Source of the DNA: Perognathus longimembris pacificus
Lineage: Eukaryota > Chordata > Mammalia > Rodentia > Heteromyidae
Assembly (NCBI RefSeq): GCF_023159225.1
Contig: NC_063168.1
Span: 66,009,398 to 66,073,397, forward strand
Reading direction: 5' to 3'
Length of the DNA: 64,000 nucleotides
In this document: piece by piece, positions 46,811-59,222 of the stretch
Position numbering within the stretch: the stretch's first letter is position 1
How the letters are laid out: every line of letters begins with the position of its first letter
Made by a program: the position numbers and the translations under genes
The notes under the pieces: model-generated
Database searches by the model: none
The model's input: only the letters and a program-made list of their open reading frames with translations
Told to the model about the DNA's origin: nothing

Positions 46811-47503
46811 AATAATAATATGGTAAATAATGTTAGATTTTAAATTGTTTTGCTGGTTTTGCTGGTTATGGTAAATAGTGTTAGACTTCAAATGGTTTCT
46901 TCTGCCAGTTTGTTAAAATATATGTTCTGTTGTTTTAATGAACTGTTTTGGAACAAATATTTTTATCTTTAAACATTTTCCTATTTAGGTAGAAATACTG
47001 TTTATATCTAGTTTGCACTTCATTTAGATCAAGCTATTGGTGGAAATATCATTTGGTTCTGTTAAAAGATAACTCTTGCTGGCAGGATTAAGGCATAGTA
47101 CAGCATTTCAGAAGAGAACCAAGAACCACTGGCAAAAGCAGTGCTGGATTGGTGATAGAATATTTCACCTGGCTCTGCTTGCCCCTGCTATCATCCGTAA
47201 ATTGGGATAACTTCTAAAATAGTATGTTCTATTTTCAGCAGTCCTTCAAGCAATCATGATTTCAGTCAGAATCTAAGAGTTTTCTAGGAATCTTGTTCTC
47301 CATCCTAAAAATTAGCTCCAATATGGCAAGGATCACCTTTATGTCCTATGACATAAGTGGGTAATGAATGGTGCTTCTTCTTAGTCTGAGCTGGTCTGTG
47401 GTCATATTTTAAAGCCCAATTGTCAGTGGAATACAGAAAAACAATAAACCAGTAGGATATCCCCTAAGAAAATATCTCATCAAAGTGTGTTTCTTTATTG
47501 TAG

Positions 47504-47738
47504 GTCTTTCATACCTTTCTGCTGTTCCCAACAATTGAACGAATGTCTGAGTCGCCCAATGGCAAGATTGCCACTCCATTATTGTGCTGGCTTCGATATG
47601 TATTCTATATTCCTACCTACTTAATCCTTAAACTATGTCCCGAGATCATCAAATCCTTGTTTATCAGAATGAGCCTTCATCTCATGAACGTGAAGGCTGA
47701 ATTATTGCCACAAGGTATACTCCATCCATTCTGCATTG
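47504..47738 (+). CDS. LDAH: LDAH internal coding exon (cap / hydrophobic region, about residues 157-235)
   Basis: This 235-bp exon starts in phase 0 with Val and ends with the first base of an Ala codon. It encodes FLLFPTIERMSESPNG, then a hydrophobic and aromatic stretch, LLCWLRYVFYIPTYLILKLC, then a more variable tail ending LHPFCI. In LDAH this segment corresponds to the insertion between the core strands; its hydrophobic patch is a reasonable candidate for the lipid-droplet-binding surface (inference, from composition and recollection of the family). The acceptor is TTTATTGTAG and the donor TTG/gtaagt. Compared with human from memory, the FPTIERMSESPNG block is identical and the last ~35 residues diverge most, including LMNVKAELLPQGILHPF. 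The start is fixed by the splice site, not by the internal ATG at 47543. It follows the 34.5-kb intron. Confidence 0.96.
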
Positions 47739-48399
47739 GTAAGTAAAAGATGAGAAAATTAGAACTTTATTTTCAATATCTTTAAATAATTACACAAAAA
47801 GATTTCAGTTTAACATCATTGTATGTGTTTAATGTTCATCTTGATCAATTTCATCACTTCCATTATTCTCCCACCTCCATCTATCTCAAACCCGCCCATC
47901 AAGTTATATAAGGAAGTAGTAACAGAATTAGCTCAGACAGTTGATTAAAAAAAAAACCAACAAGCCATTGTTGAATTTTTTTCCTCCCAAAAGTTTAAGA
48001 CCAGAAATAAAGAAAATTAGAAATTGAGTGAAAGGTAGGTAGAAAAGCCTCTTCAAGCTTTAGTTTAACCTTATGCTTCTGATTTTCCACTCTACTGCAC
48101 ACATGGAGAGAGGCATTCAGTGAATAGTGCACAGCATGTGTGACATCGTACAGAAATCCAAGGTGTGCCGTATTCATTCACTGTTTTGCAAAAACAGCTT
48201 CAGAAAATCAAGTCCATTATTCCTCCTGTAAGTAATTTTGGGAGGAGCCTATAAAAATGAATAAGTAGTCATCATGGTGATATATTTTAATACTGGGTGC
48301 TTTGCTGAATATATTTTCTGAATATGCAAGGAAATAGTTTTGGTACTTTATTTTTCTTGTCCCCAAAAGTTGCTCTAGGAATGTAATCTATATTTTTTT

Positions 48400-48712
48400 A
48401 TTTTTTTCTTTATTGTCAAAGTGAAGTACAGAGGGGCTACAGTTTCATATGTAAGGCAGTGAGTACATTTCTTATCCAACTTGTTACCTCCTCCCTCATT
48501 TTTCCCCTGCCTCCTCCCACCCCATTTCCCTCTCCCCGCCATGAGTTGTACAGTTGGTTTACACCATATAGTTTTGTAAGCATTGCTGTTACATTGGTTT
48601 GTCTTTTTGTCCTTTGTCTCTTGATTTTAATATTCCCTTTCCCTTCCCTAGTTCCAATACACATATATACAATATCCAGGGTACTAAAATCAGTTACATG
48701 ATATCAGGGGTA
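48400..48712 (-). mobile_element. LINE-1 3' UTR fragment (antisense), ~310 bp
   Basis: TTGTCAAAGTGAAGTACAGA, TCCTCCCTCATTTTTCCCC, GAGTTGTACAGTTGGTTTAC, GCTGTTACATTGGTTTGTC match the 3' UTR of the LINE-1 at 14561. It lies about 660 bp after an LDAH exon. Confidence 0.85.
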
Positions 48713-48929
48713 ATTTTTAGATAATACTTATCCTGCAACCATCCATAAATGACTATTATAATAAAATAACCTTGTTTCTTATTCTATAAAAGTGAGGATA
48801 ATAATGCCCCATACTTAAAAATATTATTCTAGAATTAGATGCAGTAATATATGCTAGATGTCTATCCAGTGTTTTATTTGTAACAGGTCTCCAATGTTGT
48901 AAGCACAGCTGATGGCACTGTTCCAAGCT

Positions 48930-49127
48930 TTTTTGTTTGTTTGTTTTGCCAGTCCTGGGACTTGAACTCAGGGCCTGAGAGCTGTCCCTGGCTTCTTTTT
49001 GCTCAAGGCTAGCACTGTACCACTTGATCCACAGCACCACTTCTGGATTTTTCTGTATATGTGGTGCTGAGGAATTGAACCCAGGGTTTCATGCATGCTA
49101 GGCAAGCACTCTACTACTGGGCCATTA
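48930..49127 (-). mobile_element. SINE type I, antisense, head slightly truncated
   Basis: TTTG-type tail, GCCAGTCCTGGGACTTGAAC, module, ID head ending at about CTACTGGGCCATT, lacking the last ~12 bases of the usual head. Confidence 0.88.
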
Positions 49128-49842
49128 AAGACTTTTGTTTTTCCTAGATACGATGCTGTAGGCAAGATGGAATAAATATAAATTTCCCATTTCTCCTGCT
49201 AAGTAATAAAGACTCAGAATATTCTATATTAAACAAGCATAAGAAGAGTATGTAAGATGGAGGAGGAAAAGGTAGGCTCTGTAAGGACCTTGAGACCTAA
49301 GCCTCAACACAGCCATAAGATCACTGGTTTTTCTTTTTTTATTGCATATATCCTAGACATGAAGCCAGCAACCCAGAAATGCCAGCAACAAAGAAATCAT
49401 CAACTATCTTCAGCCAAAGGTTCAGGAGAGGGAAAAAAAAAATCAAAACTCTACCCTTCATAGTTCTTAGTTGTAACAGACTCTTGAAACAAAAGACTTA
49501 TTAATAAGAGAAAAATATAAACTTATTAATATGAATATCTTATATATACATGGGTTATATACACATAGATTCTCAGAGAAATGAATATATTTCAAAGAGA
49601 AGGCCTTGAGCTCAGGCTGAAATACCACTTTCACCTGAAACAAACCAAAAGATAAAGAGAATTCAGGAATGGGCAGGTGCCCAGGAAAAGCAAGTAAGCA
49701 AAGAAAAGGTTTGTTGTAGAGGTACAAGTTGTTGCCTGTCTACTGACAAGAGCCTCTAGTGATCCAGAGTCCTCTTCCTGGCACAAACAAGAGACATGGT
49801 AGCAAATGGAAATTTCTTATAGAGGAGACGGTCCCATGGGGC

Positions 49843-49869
49843 GGGGGGGGGGGGGGGTGGGGGGGGGGG
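49843..49869 (+). repeat. Long G tract, G15-T-G11
   Basis: Preceded by CATGGGGC and followed within 20 bases by GGGGGG (49888-49893). Potential G-quadruplex on the + strand. Confidence 0.95.
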
Positions 49870-50299
49870 AACTCTCGGTCCCTTGCAGGGGGGAAAAAAA
49901 ACTCTCTAGCTCTGTCTTCGGGGCTTCTCCTTCATCTGCTGTTTCTTAGAATAATGCTTTTGCCAAGAGGAGGTGATGGATTGTGATCTACTTACTACAT
50001 TTTCTAAAGGCAAATTTAAGGCCATTGCTGCCCTTTTCAGACAAAGGCCATGGTGAATGAACTTGAAGCCATATTCTCTCTCATACCACAAAGGTCCAGT
50101 GATAAAAATCAGACTTCACTAGGCCTAGCTGTAATGAGGCACACCTTATACTTGCTCCAGTTCTGTCTGGAAAAAGATGAATGGATAAGTAAGACCTTCA
50201 CTGCTGTCCAGCAGAAATGGAGCCACCACCACTCCCTGCCTTTGATATCAGTAAAGGTCATGCTGGGGAGAAGTAACATGGAACTTCTTCCCATCTGAG

Positions 50300-50520
50300 C
50301 CTAGAAGGTGACAGGAGAAGCCTAGTGGGAAGTTGGAATTACTACCCTGTCAGGCAATTACAAGGATACCCTCTACTCTTTGAGTGACATCAGAAGCCAA
50401 GTAGGAAACCTAGACTCCTGATTTACCAGTAAGGGAACAGCATTTCACCTGTCCCCTCTTTCTGCTGACGCAGTGTCAGAAAATGAACAGCTAAAACAAA
50501 AAGGTTAAATAAGATCAAGG
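50300..50520 (+). mobile_element. Possible old LINE-1 5' UTR fragment
   Basis: GTCAGGCAATTACAAGGATA, CCCTCTACTCTTTGAGTGAC, ATCAGAAGCCAAGTAGGAAA recall the 5' UTR of old mammalian LINE-1. From memory only. Confidence 0.4.
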
Positions 50521-50579
50521 GTCCAATAATACCAAAGCATCCTTGTTTTCATCCCTGCTCAAAGAAAGTTTATGTTAAC

Positions 50580-50940
50580 ATAAAAACCTATTTGAATTCC
50601 CTAGTAGCTTTAACCATAATAGCACCAAAATGGAAATAACTCAGATATCTTTCAGTGGATGATGGTTTAAACTGTAGTAGAATCATACCATTGAATACTG
50701 TTCAGAAGTAAAAATGAGCATCTTGTTAATACACAGAAAACATGGGGGAGGTCTCTAGAGAATTATGCTTGGTGAGGAAAAAATAAAAAGTTGCATAGTA
50801 TGTATCATGCCAAGTACATAGAATTCTTGAAATGAGGAAATTGTATAAGTAGGGAACAAACGTATTAGTGGTTGTCAAGGCTTAAGAATGAAAAATGGCA
50901 AAGACAGAAGTGAGTGCATTTATGAAAGGGCAACAAGAGA
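50580..50940 (+). mobile_element. Old LINE-1 3'-terminal fragment (+)
   Basis: TTTAACCATAATAGCACCAA, GGAAATAACTCAGATATCTT, CATACCATTGAATACTGTTC and AATTATGCTTGGTGAGG follow the LINE-1 ORF2 end. Confidence 0.75.
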
Positions 50941-50942
50941 GA

Positions 50943-51060
50943 CCTTAGGCTGCACATAGTGGTATATGCCTATAATCCCAGCAATCAGGAATTTGAGGTA
51001 GGAAAATAAAAAATTTAAGGCCAACCTGGGCTACATAGTGAGACTCTGTCTCAGATTGAC
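50943..51060 (+). mobile_element. B1 SINE
   Basis: GGTATATGCCTATAATCCCA, TTTAAGGCCAACCTGGGCTA, CATAGTGAGACTCTGTCTCA. Confidence 0.88.
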
Positions 51061-51375
51061 AGATCCTTGCAAAAACTGAATTACTTTGTAATCTCACTGT
51101 ATTGGTGTGATATTCTATAGGTTTGTAAGATGTTACCATTTGGAGAAACTGAGTAAGGGTTACACACCCATTTCTCTGAATTTCTTGTACTTTACGAACG
51201 CATCTACAATTGTCTTAAAAGTTGACTCAAAACAAAAAACATTTTCCAGCTAAGGACTTTTCATTTCTTCCATGGGCTAGATATCCACTATGTCCTGACT
51301 GCCTGAATTAGATGTTCTTTGTCTCTTAGGCATGACCATTGGCTGATCATTAAGCAAGCATCTCAAACATCCTAG

Positions 51376-51956
51376 TCAGTTTGTCCCGTCTGGATCCTCA
51401 GTCACACCCTGCCTTCTCTTGCAAAAACCCTCACAGTTACCTTTGCCCAACCATATCCTGGGCATCCCTACGTGACTTCTAGTACCTTGCTTACTGCAAG
51501 TGGATGAAGGTCCAGCTGAGAGAGAACATTGCTTGTAATGAAAGGCCTCAACCTTGTAGTGATTAGTGGGCTCTACCACAGCTTTTGCTTCTTTGAATGG
51601 TGAAGGTAGCCAGTACTTATAAGCCACATAAGTTGGTGGCATGGTTTTCAGGTGGCGTGAAAAGAAAAAAGAGTTGTCAGCAGAAAAGAAGATCAAGTCA
51701 GAGTTTATTCCCAGTGGTCCTGTTGAGTCCGCATATTCCTCCCACAGACCTGTTTCTCTGTGACCTGATATCCAGACGATGACCTATAGCTTGCCAGCTT
51801 GACTCCTGGGAGGCCTTGCAGTGTTTGCACATTATGTAATGTCTGTGCTTTGGTAGAAATCTTGCGGAAACAAATGGAGGAAATTTGCAAGTCCAAATAG
51901 TGGATAATAAGTCCTGCCCGATCTAGATAGAAAGTTTTTCTGTATCCTTTATGCAC
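51376..51956 (-). other. Unexplained minus-strand open frames
   Basis: Two frames, 51376-51696 (106 codons) and 51705-51956 (83 codons), in different phases. The longer contains PPTYVAYKYWLPSPFKEAKA. I recognise no family. A decayed processed pseudogene or chance frames are both possible; there is no supporting poly-A tail. Confidence 0.15.
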
Positions 51957-52939
51957 TCATTTTGTTGTTGTTGTTGTTATAAGGTCTGAAAACTTCAAGA
52001 ACCAAACTATTCAAATATTTCTAGTGCTGCTGTTCTTTGGCAAAGATGGCCCACCCTTTCTTATAGGCTAGAGTTGTGTAGAGCTAGTAATCTTCTCCAG
52101 TACAAGTAAGTAAAACATCATTTCCTACCCAGGATTCAGAGGAGAGTAGCCCTAATTCCTTACCAGAGAATTCATCAGAGTAAACTCTATAACTAGATTG
52201 TTTTAAATGTTCTTCTAAAGAACATGGATTGTTCCCCTCTGTAATTTTAATTCTGGAATGTTTGCTACTACATATTTTTGTTAGAATAGATGTTATTCCA
52301 TTTCATGAGAAATAGACTTTCTGAGACAGCTAAATTGGATTTTCTGATCAAAGGTAAAAGAAAATATAGTTTAGCTCAGCAGTATCACAGGTCAAATAAT
52401 TAACTTTTTAAAATATTCAAAGGTCTTTTCATTCAGCTAAATTGGTGTTTTAGTTCCTTTCAGTTACCTAACTAGAAAAACATAGCACAGAGACAAAGGG
52501 TTATGGTACTTCGTTGAATACCTTCTTGTAAATGAAATTTTAATAATTGTTCCTATTCTTAATGAATGTAGAAATAACATTTTAGAACATTTACAATAAT
52601 GTAAAATGTACTGAACTATTTATCAAGCTAACAACATAAGCTTCACTAAAGAATCACAAATTTCTTCTCAGAATATTTAACCCACTTCCAGAATAATTTT
52701 TAATAAGAACCCCTACTCCCATGTTACCTATTCACTCATTTAAGTGAGCAGCTTGTGAAATCTGTTTATGAAACCCAACTGCAGCATTTAATGATTTATG
52801 GAAACATCCTAAAATTCAGGAGTAAGGAAAAAATTTCTTTGTCAGTATTAGATTTAAGGCCAAAGGTGACTAGATATAAAGCTGAGATAGCATCACTTAT
52901 CTAAAATTCAATAGTCCTATGAATATCTTACTATTATTT

Positions 52940-53500
52940 TTCTTCAAAAAAAATTTCCTTGTTTTAATTTTTTATTTTTTAAGATTTATCTTAGCATATC
53001 TTAGTTGTACAAGTGAAGGGGTCACTGTGCCATTTCCATACATACAGTGTACCCCAAATGAACTCACCTCTTCTAGCTCTCTCTCATCTGCCCTCCTTCC
53101 TTCTTTACACAATTTCAACAGGCTTCATTGTTCTATTTTCAGCATTCTGTTTCTATTTTCTATGCATATGAAGTACTTCAATCATATTTATTTTCCTTAA
53201 CTTCTTTCTTGGCCCACCCTACTCCTTCTTGTATCTTCCCCCTAATATAGCCTGTTTTACTTTCCTCTGGTTTCTTTTCTTTTTTTCATTTCATTTTTAG
53301 AGTGTTTAATTGTACAAAGGGATTTCACCCTGATAATATATGCACATCATACTCACACATACATATATTATAATTTAGTCAGATTAAGCTCACCTATTGC
53401 TCTTTCCCCATCCCCCTCCATTGTTTAATAGCATTTAGCAGGTTTCCTTATACAAACTTCATACATAGACACCATGTATGTTGATATGTGCTTAGGTTTG
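52940..53500 (-). mobile_element. Old LINE-1 3' UTR-like fragments (antisense)
   Basis: Two T-rich stretches, each with a TTGTACAA motif (AGTTGTACAAGTGAAGGG and AATTGTACAAAGGGATTTCA) and C-rich polypyrimidine blocks, as in inverted old LINE-1 3' ends. Confidence 0.5.
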
Positions 53501-54239
53501 TACATTATCTTCCAGCCTAAAAAGTCGTTTTTAATCATATAATACCTCGAGTTGTCTTTTTTTTCCAATGTGGTGGAAAATGACACACTGTCATTTGGGT
53601 ATCTGTCCGAAGACTAAAAGGAAGATCCTAATAACCAGAGGCCCAGCTTGTAGAAAAGCATAATAAGTTACATGAAAACAAGTCTTAGCACCCTCTGAGA
53701 TAGGCAGAAGATGCTGGAGAAGGGTAGTTGGAAAGTCTCTTTTACAGTCAGCTGCTACTTCTGCCTTCTCCCATGGAAGCTGTATACATGTATAGATGTG
53801 TCGTGATGCCACCTCCTCCCACACTCAGTATCAGAATCTTGGGGAAATTAAGCACAACATCCCCACAAACACCCAAAAAATGTAAAGGACATAATTTCAC
53901 TTTTATCTGCTGGTGTTGAGTTTGACTGCAGTTAACAGAAAACTAAATCACAGTGGCCAAAGCAGACAGAGATCTGTTTCTTCTCTTGTACCACAAAATC
54001 TAGCTGCAGGCAGCCCAGACTGAAGTAAACAGTGGTCCCAGTGGGCCTTCAAGGATCTGGGCTCTTGCTACATTTCCACCCTGTTATTCTTAGTATCTAG
54101 GCTTTCTCCTGCTCAGTAGCTCATGGTCTCATGATTGCTCCTACACCTTGTGCCTCCTGTATAACACTGGGGGAAAAAAAGGAAAGAAAATAAACAAAAG
54201 ACATTTTCCTGATTACCTTTGGCTTATTAAGAAATAAAA

Positions 54240-54358
54240 AGATCACATGATTGTAATTCCATCACTCCAGAGGCTACAGAAGGAGGATTTTGAGTTAAAG
54301 GTCAGCCTAGGATACATAGTGATATGCGACTCAAAAAAAAAAAAAAAAAAAAAAAAAA
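54240..54358 (+). mobile_element. B1 SINE with A25 tail
   Basis: TGATTGTAATTCCATCACTC, AGTTAAAGGTCAGCCTAGGA, TACATAGTGATATGCGACTC then a long A run; a purine (AGGG/GGAA) array follows to about 54415. Confidence 0.8.
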
Positions 54359-54867
54359 GGTAGGGGAGGAAGGGAGGGAGGGAGGAAGAGAGGAAAAGAA
54401 GGAAGGGGATAGAGAGATTCTCTCTCAGAATATTCCTGTAAACTTGAAGCCAAGAAGTCATATATTTTGTCCTTCTCATATCTAAGTAGAGGCAGTTAAG
54501 GGAATGGAGGGATTTTGTTACTGGCTTTTGGAGAAGTATGTCATATCTACTACATCTCCAATTCAGGACAATCTTGAGACTCATCCTTTAATCACTGAGT
54601 CACCTCCCAACACCTCATGAAGGCAGGTAACTCCAATCTCTGACTGAAATCCACTATAACTAAAATACTACAGCCTCACTCCTCCAGAATGTCATTGAAC
54701 TTCATAGGCTCTGGCATGATAACCTCAAATTAGGATCTATAGTTTATTTCCTAATGGCTTCTGGTCTTGAAAGCATGTGTAGATATACCTATTCATACTA
54801 GAGCCCATCTGATTCCCATAATGATTAGTGTACTTTTTTAACTTTAAAATTCATTTAAAATAAAACT

Positions 54868-54940
54868 TTTCTTGTAGTGCTAGGAATCAAGCCTAGGGCC
54901 TTGCTAAACAAGCATCCTACCACAGAGCCACATCCTCCGC
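54868..54940 (-). mobile_element. ID relic, antisense
   Basis: GTAGTGCTAGGAATCAAGCC, TAGGGCCTTGCTAAACAAGC, CCACAGAGCCACATCC is an inverted ID head. Confidence 0.7.
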
Positions 54941-55739
54941 CAAAAGAAAAACTTTACTCTGTCACTTCTATTAGCCTATGCCCAGCCACTCTTCCATCAT
55001 GGAGATCAATATACCAAAACCTTCTTCTATCCACCAAATCTTGAAATGAATACTTTTTTTAATTAAAAAAAGGGATCAAGTTTCACTTAGAAAGTTGGTT
55101 TATTGTGTACATATAGAATCTGTCAACCCTTTTGAAGACGTTCAAAGTGACTAGAAATATCTCCAGCAGAATAGATCATAACAATCACATTTTTCACTGC
55201 AGTATAGCCAGCCATATATGATAGATTTCCTATCTCCACAATTCACCTTTCCCAATTAAACTATGCCCATCTATAGGAATTCCCTTTGCCTCAGCACCAT
55301 TGATCATTCCTACCAACATGAAGGCAAAACAAAAGAACAGGGCATTCTACTTGGAAATTGTACTATTTGACTTTCTATCCCTACGTTTTGCTTCAGGATG
55401 TTATTTATGCATCTCCTTATAATCTTGAATTGCATAATTATGATAACTAATCATTATTAACTATTGCTTCCATGGTCCCTGGATGCTATATGACTGGTGT
55501 TCATATAGACTAGTTTCTAGTTGATCTCAACAAAACCTTTTAGAGTTGCCTTTTTTCCTATAATGTACACCACTTACACACTAATACCTTTCAGGTTGGC
55601 TTATCAAGTGAGTGTGCTTCAGACTCTAGTTCTTGTGGTGTCAGCTCAGGACCACTTCACATCATGCAGCAGGCTTTTCCTCCCTACACCTCTTCAAAAC
55701 ACTTGACCAAGGAACTGCCACTCTCAGCCCATTCCTGTT

Positions 55740-55960
55740 TATTTTAACAATCCTTCCTTACAAATACATGCTATGAACCAAGAACTAGCTCCAACATTGG
55801 AGAAAATAACGAATGAAATGCCTCTAAGTTACTTGCAGTACACTATAGGGGGAAAATGTGAAAAGTGTTTAATGTATCATGGAAGGAATATAAAAACAGA
55901 CACAGTTCTACCTAAGATCAGTTCTACCTAGATAAGTAACAGAGAAGAACATATATGAGC
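55740..55960. mobile_element. Possible L2 or related ancient fragment
   Basis: ACATGCTATGAACCAAGAAC, ATTGGAGAAAATAACGAATG resembles the 'nearly full ... accumulated' portion of L2-type repeats. Weak. Confidence 0.3.
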
Positions 55961-56737
55961 TTGGATCTGAAGACGACTTGGGTTTTTTCTAGGCTGACAA
56001 AATGGCATAAAAACAGAACCTGGGACTGACCAGAAGACAGCCTTCTGACATTGATTATGTACTGTTTGGGGGGAAGTATCAGTGATAACATTTGAACTGT
56101 GAGATAAAGACCCTATTCAGCTTCCAACTTTAATCCTCACTTTTCAGCTGCTCTACTATAATTTGAGGTCCCATCACAACATCCATATGTTGAATAGATG
56201 TTAGACGGTGATAGTAGCAAATGAATTTTACACTCCTCCAAGAGTCTTTTTATACCTGTGTTTAGATTTTTTAGTGAAGGAAAATAAGCAAGTACCATTC
56301 TTAGAAATCATTCCCCCTCCTTCATGTTTTTATTTCCATTACTCCTGGTATTAAACATTTCCTTCACTATGGTCCTTGAAACTCTGGATTCTGCTGTGTT
56401 TCCAGGAATGCTGTTGACTGTTGTTGCCAAGAGAAATGTGTTTTCCACTTAGGAAATTACACTTCTATTTGGTATTATTATTTCTGACCACTGAATTGCA
56501 CTATGAGCATTTTTGAGGAATGACAAAGATGGCTTCTTCAGAGCAATTATCAGGAAAAGAAACTAGTATATGTGTTTGTATTTTTAATTATTGTATATTT
56601 CGATGGGAAATTAGCAGGACAAAATAAGTAAGGGTAAGAATAAAGGTACTACATTCCCTGATGAAGAATTTGTTTCCAGAAATATGACTCCTTATAAATT
56701 ATTTGAATTTTAATGGTTTTTTCCTAGTTTATGAAAG

Positions 56738-57085
56738 ACAGACAAACCAATGCAATAGCAATACTCACAAGACAATATGTTGGAAATTAACTGTACAATT
56801 GGGGTGGGGAATATGCCCTAGTGGCAAGAGTGCTTGCCTCCTACACATGAAGCTCTCGGTTTGATTCCCCAGCACCACATATATGGAAAACGGCCAGAAG
56901 GGGCGCTGTGGCTCAGGTGGCAGAGTGCTAGCCTTGAGCGGGAAGAAGCCAGGGAGGGTTCTCAGGCCCTGAGTCCAAGGCCCGGGACTGGCCAAAAAAA
57001 AAAAAAAAAGAAATGTACTCACTACCTTACATATATAACTGTAACTCCTCTGTACATCACTTTGACAATAAAATTTTTTAAAAGA
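56738..57085 (+). mobile_element. LINE-1 3' UTR (+) carrying a SINE
   Basis: GACAAACCAATGCAATAGCA, TGTTGGAAATTAACTGTACA before the SINE; AATGTACTCACTACCTTACA, CTGTAACTCCTCTGTACATC, ACAATAAAATTTTTTA after it. One of few sense-strand LINE-1 tails here; AATAAA is present at 57065-57070. Confidence 0.85.
56800..57009 (+). mobile_element. SINE type I, CCTACACATGAAG subfamily
   Basis: Inserted in the LINE-1 3' UTR. No clear target duplication; LINE-1 sequence normally lying between TGTACAA and AAGAAATGTACTC is missing, so the insertion probably came with a deletion. Confidence 0.93.
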
Positions 57086-58423
57086 ATGACAGAAAAAAAA
57101 TGCATAAAGCATAAATTATACTAATATGAATTGTCACAAAACAAACTTCCATAAGGACTACCCCACCAACGAGTCACCAGTGCTCAGATCCCAGAGGCCT
57201 CGGAACTCCATCCTCCCAAGTGCTATCTTGACATCTAGTTACATTATTTAATTTTGCCTATTTTGAATGTTGCACTATTCAGATTACTAGCGTACATTCT
57301 CTTATGTTAAAAATTCCTGTGAGTTTGAATTCCTGTGGAAATTTCAGAATACTAGAGCTGATATGAAGATACTAAGAAGAGTTCTTGAGCTTGAGAGTAA
57401 GAGAATGAGAAAGATGGGGATAATTTGAGGAAGCGGTTACATTCATAAAAAAAAACCAAAAACTAGAATTATAACCACTAACCTTGGATGCTAGATTATG
57501 GAGGGTTGGTCATTCTCAGCTTAAACTTCTGTACACAGCCAAACTATAAATCAATTTGGAAAAATAGATATGGAAACATTTATAAAATATAACTACTGTG
57601 CTTCAGTGAAGAAATAAACCAAAGAAAGACAGTCATAGATAGAATCTGAAAAACAGTGAATCTAGTCCAGAAAAGCCCAAGTGTGACAGCTATTGCAGCA
57701 AGCATACAAGAAAGCAATCAGGCTAAGACAGGCTCAAGAAAGAAGGCTCTATAGGAAGAGGAATGCAATGGACAAATTATTGCATCTGTTTGGATACTTG
57801 GGAATAAAATATGATGGCAATCTGGGAAAATAGATAGGTGGTTGAAGAAAAAAGGGAATTTTTGTTGCATGACCAATAAAATAATTACAGAAAGACAAAA
57901 GCATGTACAAAAAAATGAAAAAGGAAAAAAAGACACACCATCAGTAGGAGAAGGGAAGAAGATAAGAGGAAGGACAAGCAATCCCCCAAGATTCCATTAA
58001 TGACAAATAATCACTGTAGTTATTTTGTCCTCCATCTTTTCATATATAACCCACCCATACAGTTTCCACAACAATGAGATCACATGGCTTTTTTGTAATC
58101 TTTTTATGATGTTATTCTTAAATATGTATTTGACATTCCATATTCATCATAGAGTATATATTAAAGAAATTGAGTGGATGAACTGTAAGGTAACCAAATT
58201 CCTGTTGCTTTAATCCATTCAGTTATTATAAATACCTTATGTTTTGTTATAGGAAAACAAAGATATTCTAACTTTGGAAGTAGGACTTAGAGCTTTGTAT
58301 TGCACTTGCTTATTGTATAGCTGTGACTAAATGTCCTGTCTCAACTTAAGAACGTAGGCCAAGAAAATACAGAATATGTATTCCTAGTATAATTACCTTT
58401 AAGCAGTCATTAAAGATGCAGTC

Positions 58424-58631
58424 GGGGGCTGGGAATATGGCCTAGTGGCAAGAGTGCTTGCCTCATATACATGAAGCTCTGGGTTCAATTCCCCAGCACC
58501 ACATATATAGAAAACAGCCAGAAGTGGTGCTGTGGCTCAAGTGGTAGAGTGCTAGCCTTGAGCAAAAAGAAGCGAGGGACAGAGCTCAGGCCCTGAGTCC
58601 AAGGCCCAGGACTGGCAAAAAATAAAAAAAA
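58424..58631 (+). mobile_element. SINE type I
   Basis: Complete copy with the GAGCAAAAAGAAGC variant. Exact 13-bp duplication TAAAGATGCAGTC at 58411-58423 and 58632-58644. Confidence 0.95.
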
Positions 58632-58829
58632 TAAAGATGCAGTCACCAGAACAACAGAACCACAGGCAAGCACCTCTGTGAGAGAGAATAACAGACTAGG
58701 TCCCCCGGCCTGTGATAGCTTTCTCCCTCCCAAGTCATCTTTGGCTGCACAGAGCTTCTACACTCCACAGCTATAGTAAGTGTCTCTGCCCTGCCCTTTT
58801 CTGTCTCAAATGTTTCTTCCCCTGATATT

Positions 58830-59106
58830 AGCATGGCCCAACCTCCTCTCTTCATTCCAATCTAGTTCAGACATTTCCTTGTCAAAAAGGCACTCTGGTA
58901 CACTTCTCACAAAATAGATTCCACATCTCTGCATGGTCTGTCTCCTTAGCTTATTTTAATCTCACCATGTATTGTGTATTTGTTTGTTTGTATTTGCCCA
59001 CCCCCAACATTAAAAATGTAATAAATTCAGCAAGATCTACTCTTGTTCCAGATGCTCTGGGCATTATCTAGCATGTGTGTCTCTCATGGGCTTACTGGTA
59101 TCTCAT
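58830..59106 (+). mobile_element. L2 fragment, close upstream of an LDAH exon
   Basis: TTCCTTGTCAAAAAGGCACT, CTGCATGGTCTGTCTCCTTA and the following Ca-type L2 tail order resemble L2. By eye only. Confidence 0.5.
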
Positions 59107-59222
59107 CTCAGATAGCCCTTGATCTATAGAAACGGGAGGATATGAGTTTACAAAAATTAGTTTCATGTTTGTGTTTGTTTTTTATATTCTAAGCATCTGT
59201 TTTTTTTGTTTTCTAAATGTAG

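Larger units (their letters stand above)
13041..47503 (+). other. LDAH: LDAH intron, 34.5 kb
   Basis: Bounded by gtaagt and TTGTAG. Mobile DNA is listed separately. I see nothing classifiable in these longer stretches: 13041-13580, 13656-14460, 17371-17754, 17851-18060, 18161-19015, 19161-20180, 20383-21112, 21321-22443, 22661-23006, 23129-24595, 30131-32234, 32513-34065, 34646-35019, 35529-36730, 37226-37628, 37865-38440, 38561-40560, 44291-44971, 45230-45790, 46306-46590 and 46824-47503. They are AT-rich, with short stop-limited frames only. Confidence 0.65.
47739..59222 (+). other. LDAH: LDAH intron, 11.5 kb
   Basis: Bounded by gtaagt and TGTAG. It contains LINE-1 3' UTR pieces (48400, 56738), a possible LINE-1 5' UTR and 3' end (50300-50940), B1 copies (50943, 54240), ID relics and three younger SINEs. 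Nothing recognisable: 49128-49840, 51061-52940 apart from an unexplained minus-strand frame, 53500-54240, 54941-55740, 55960-56737 and 57086-58423. Confidence 0.65.
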
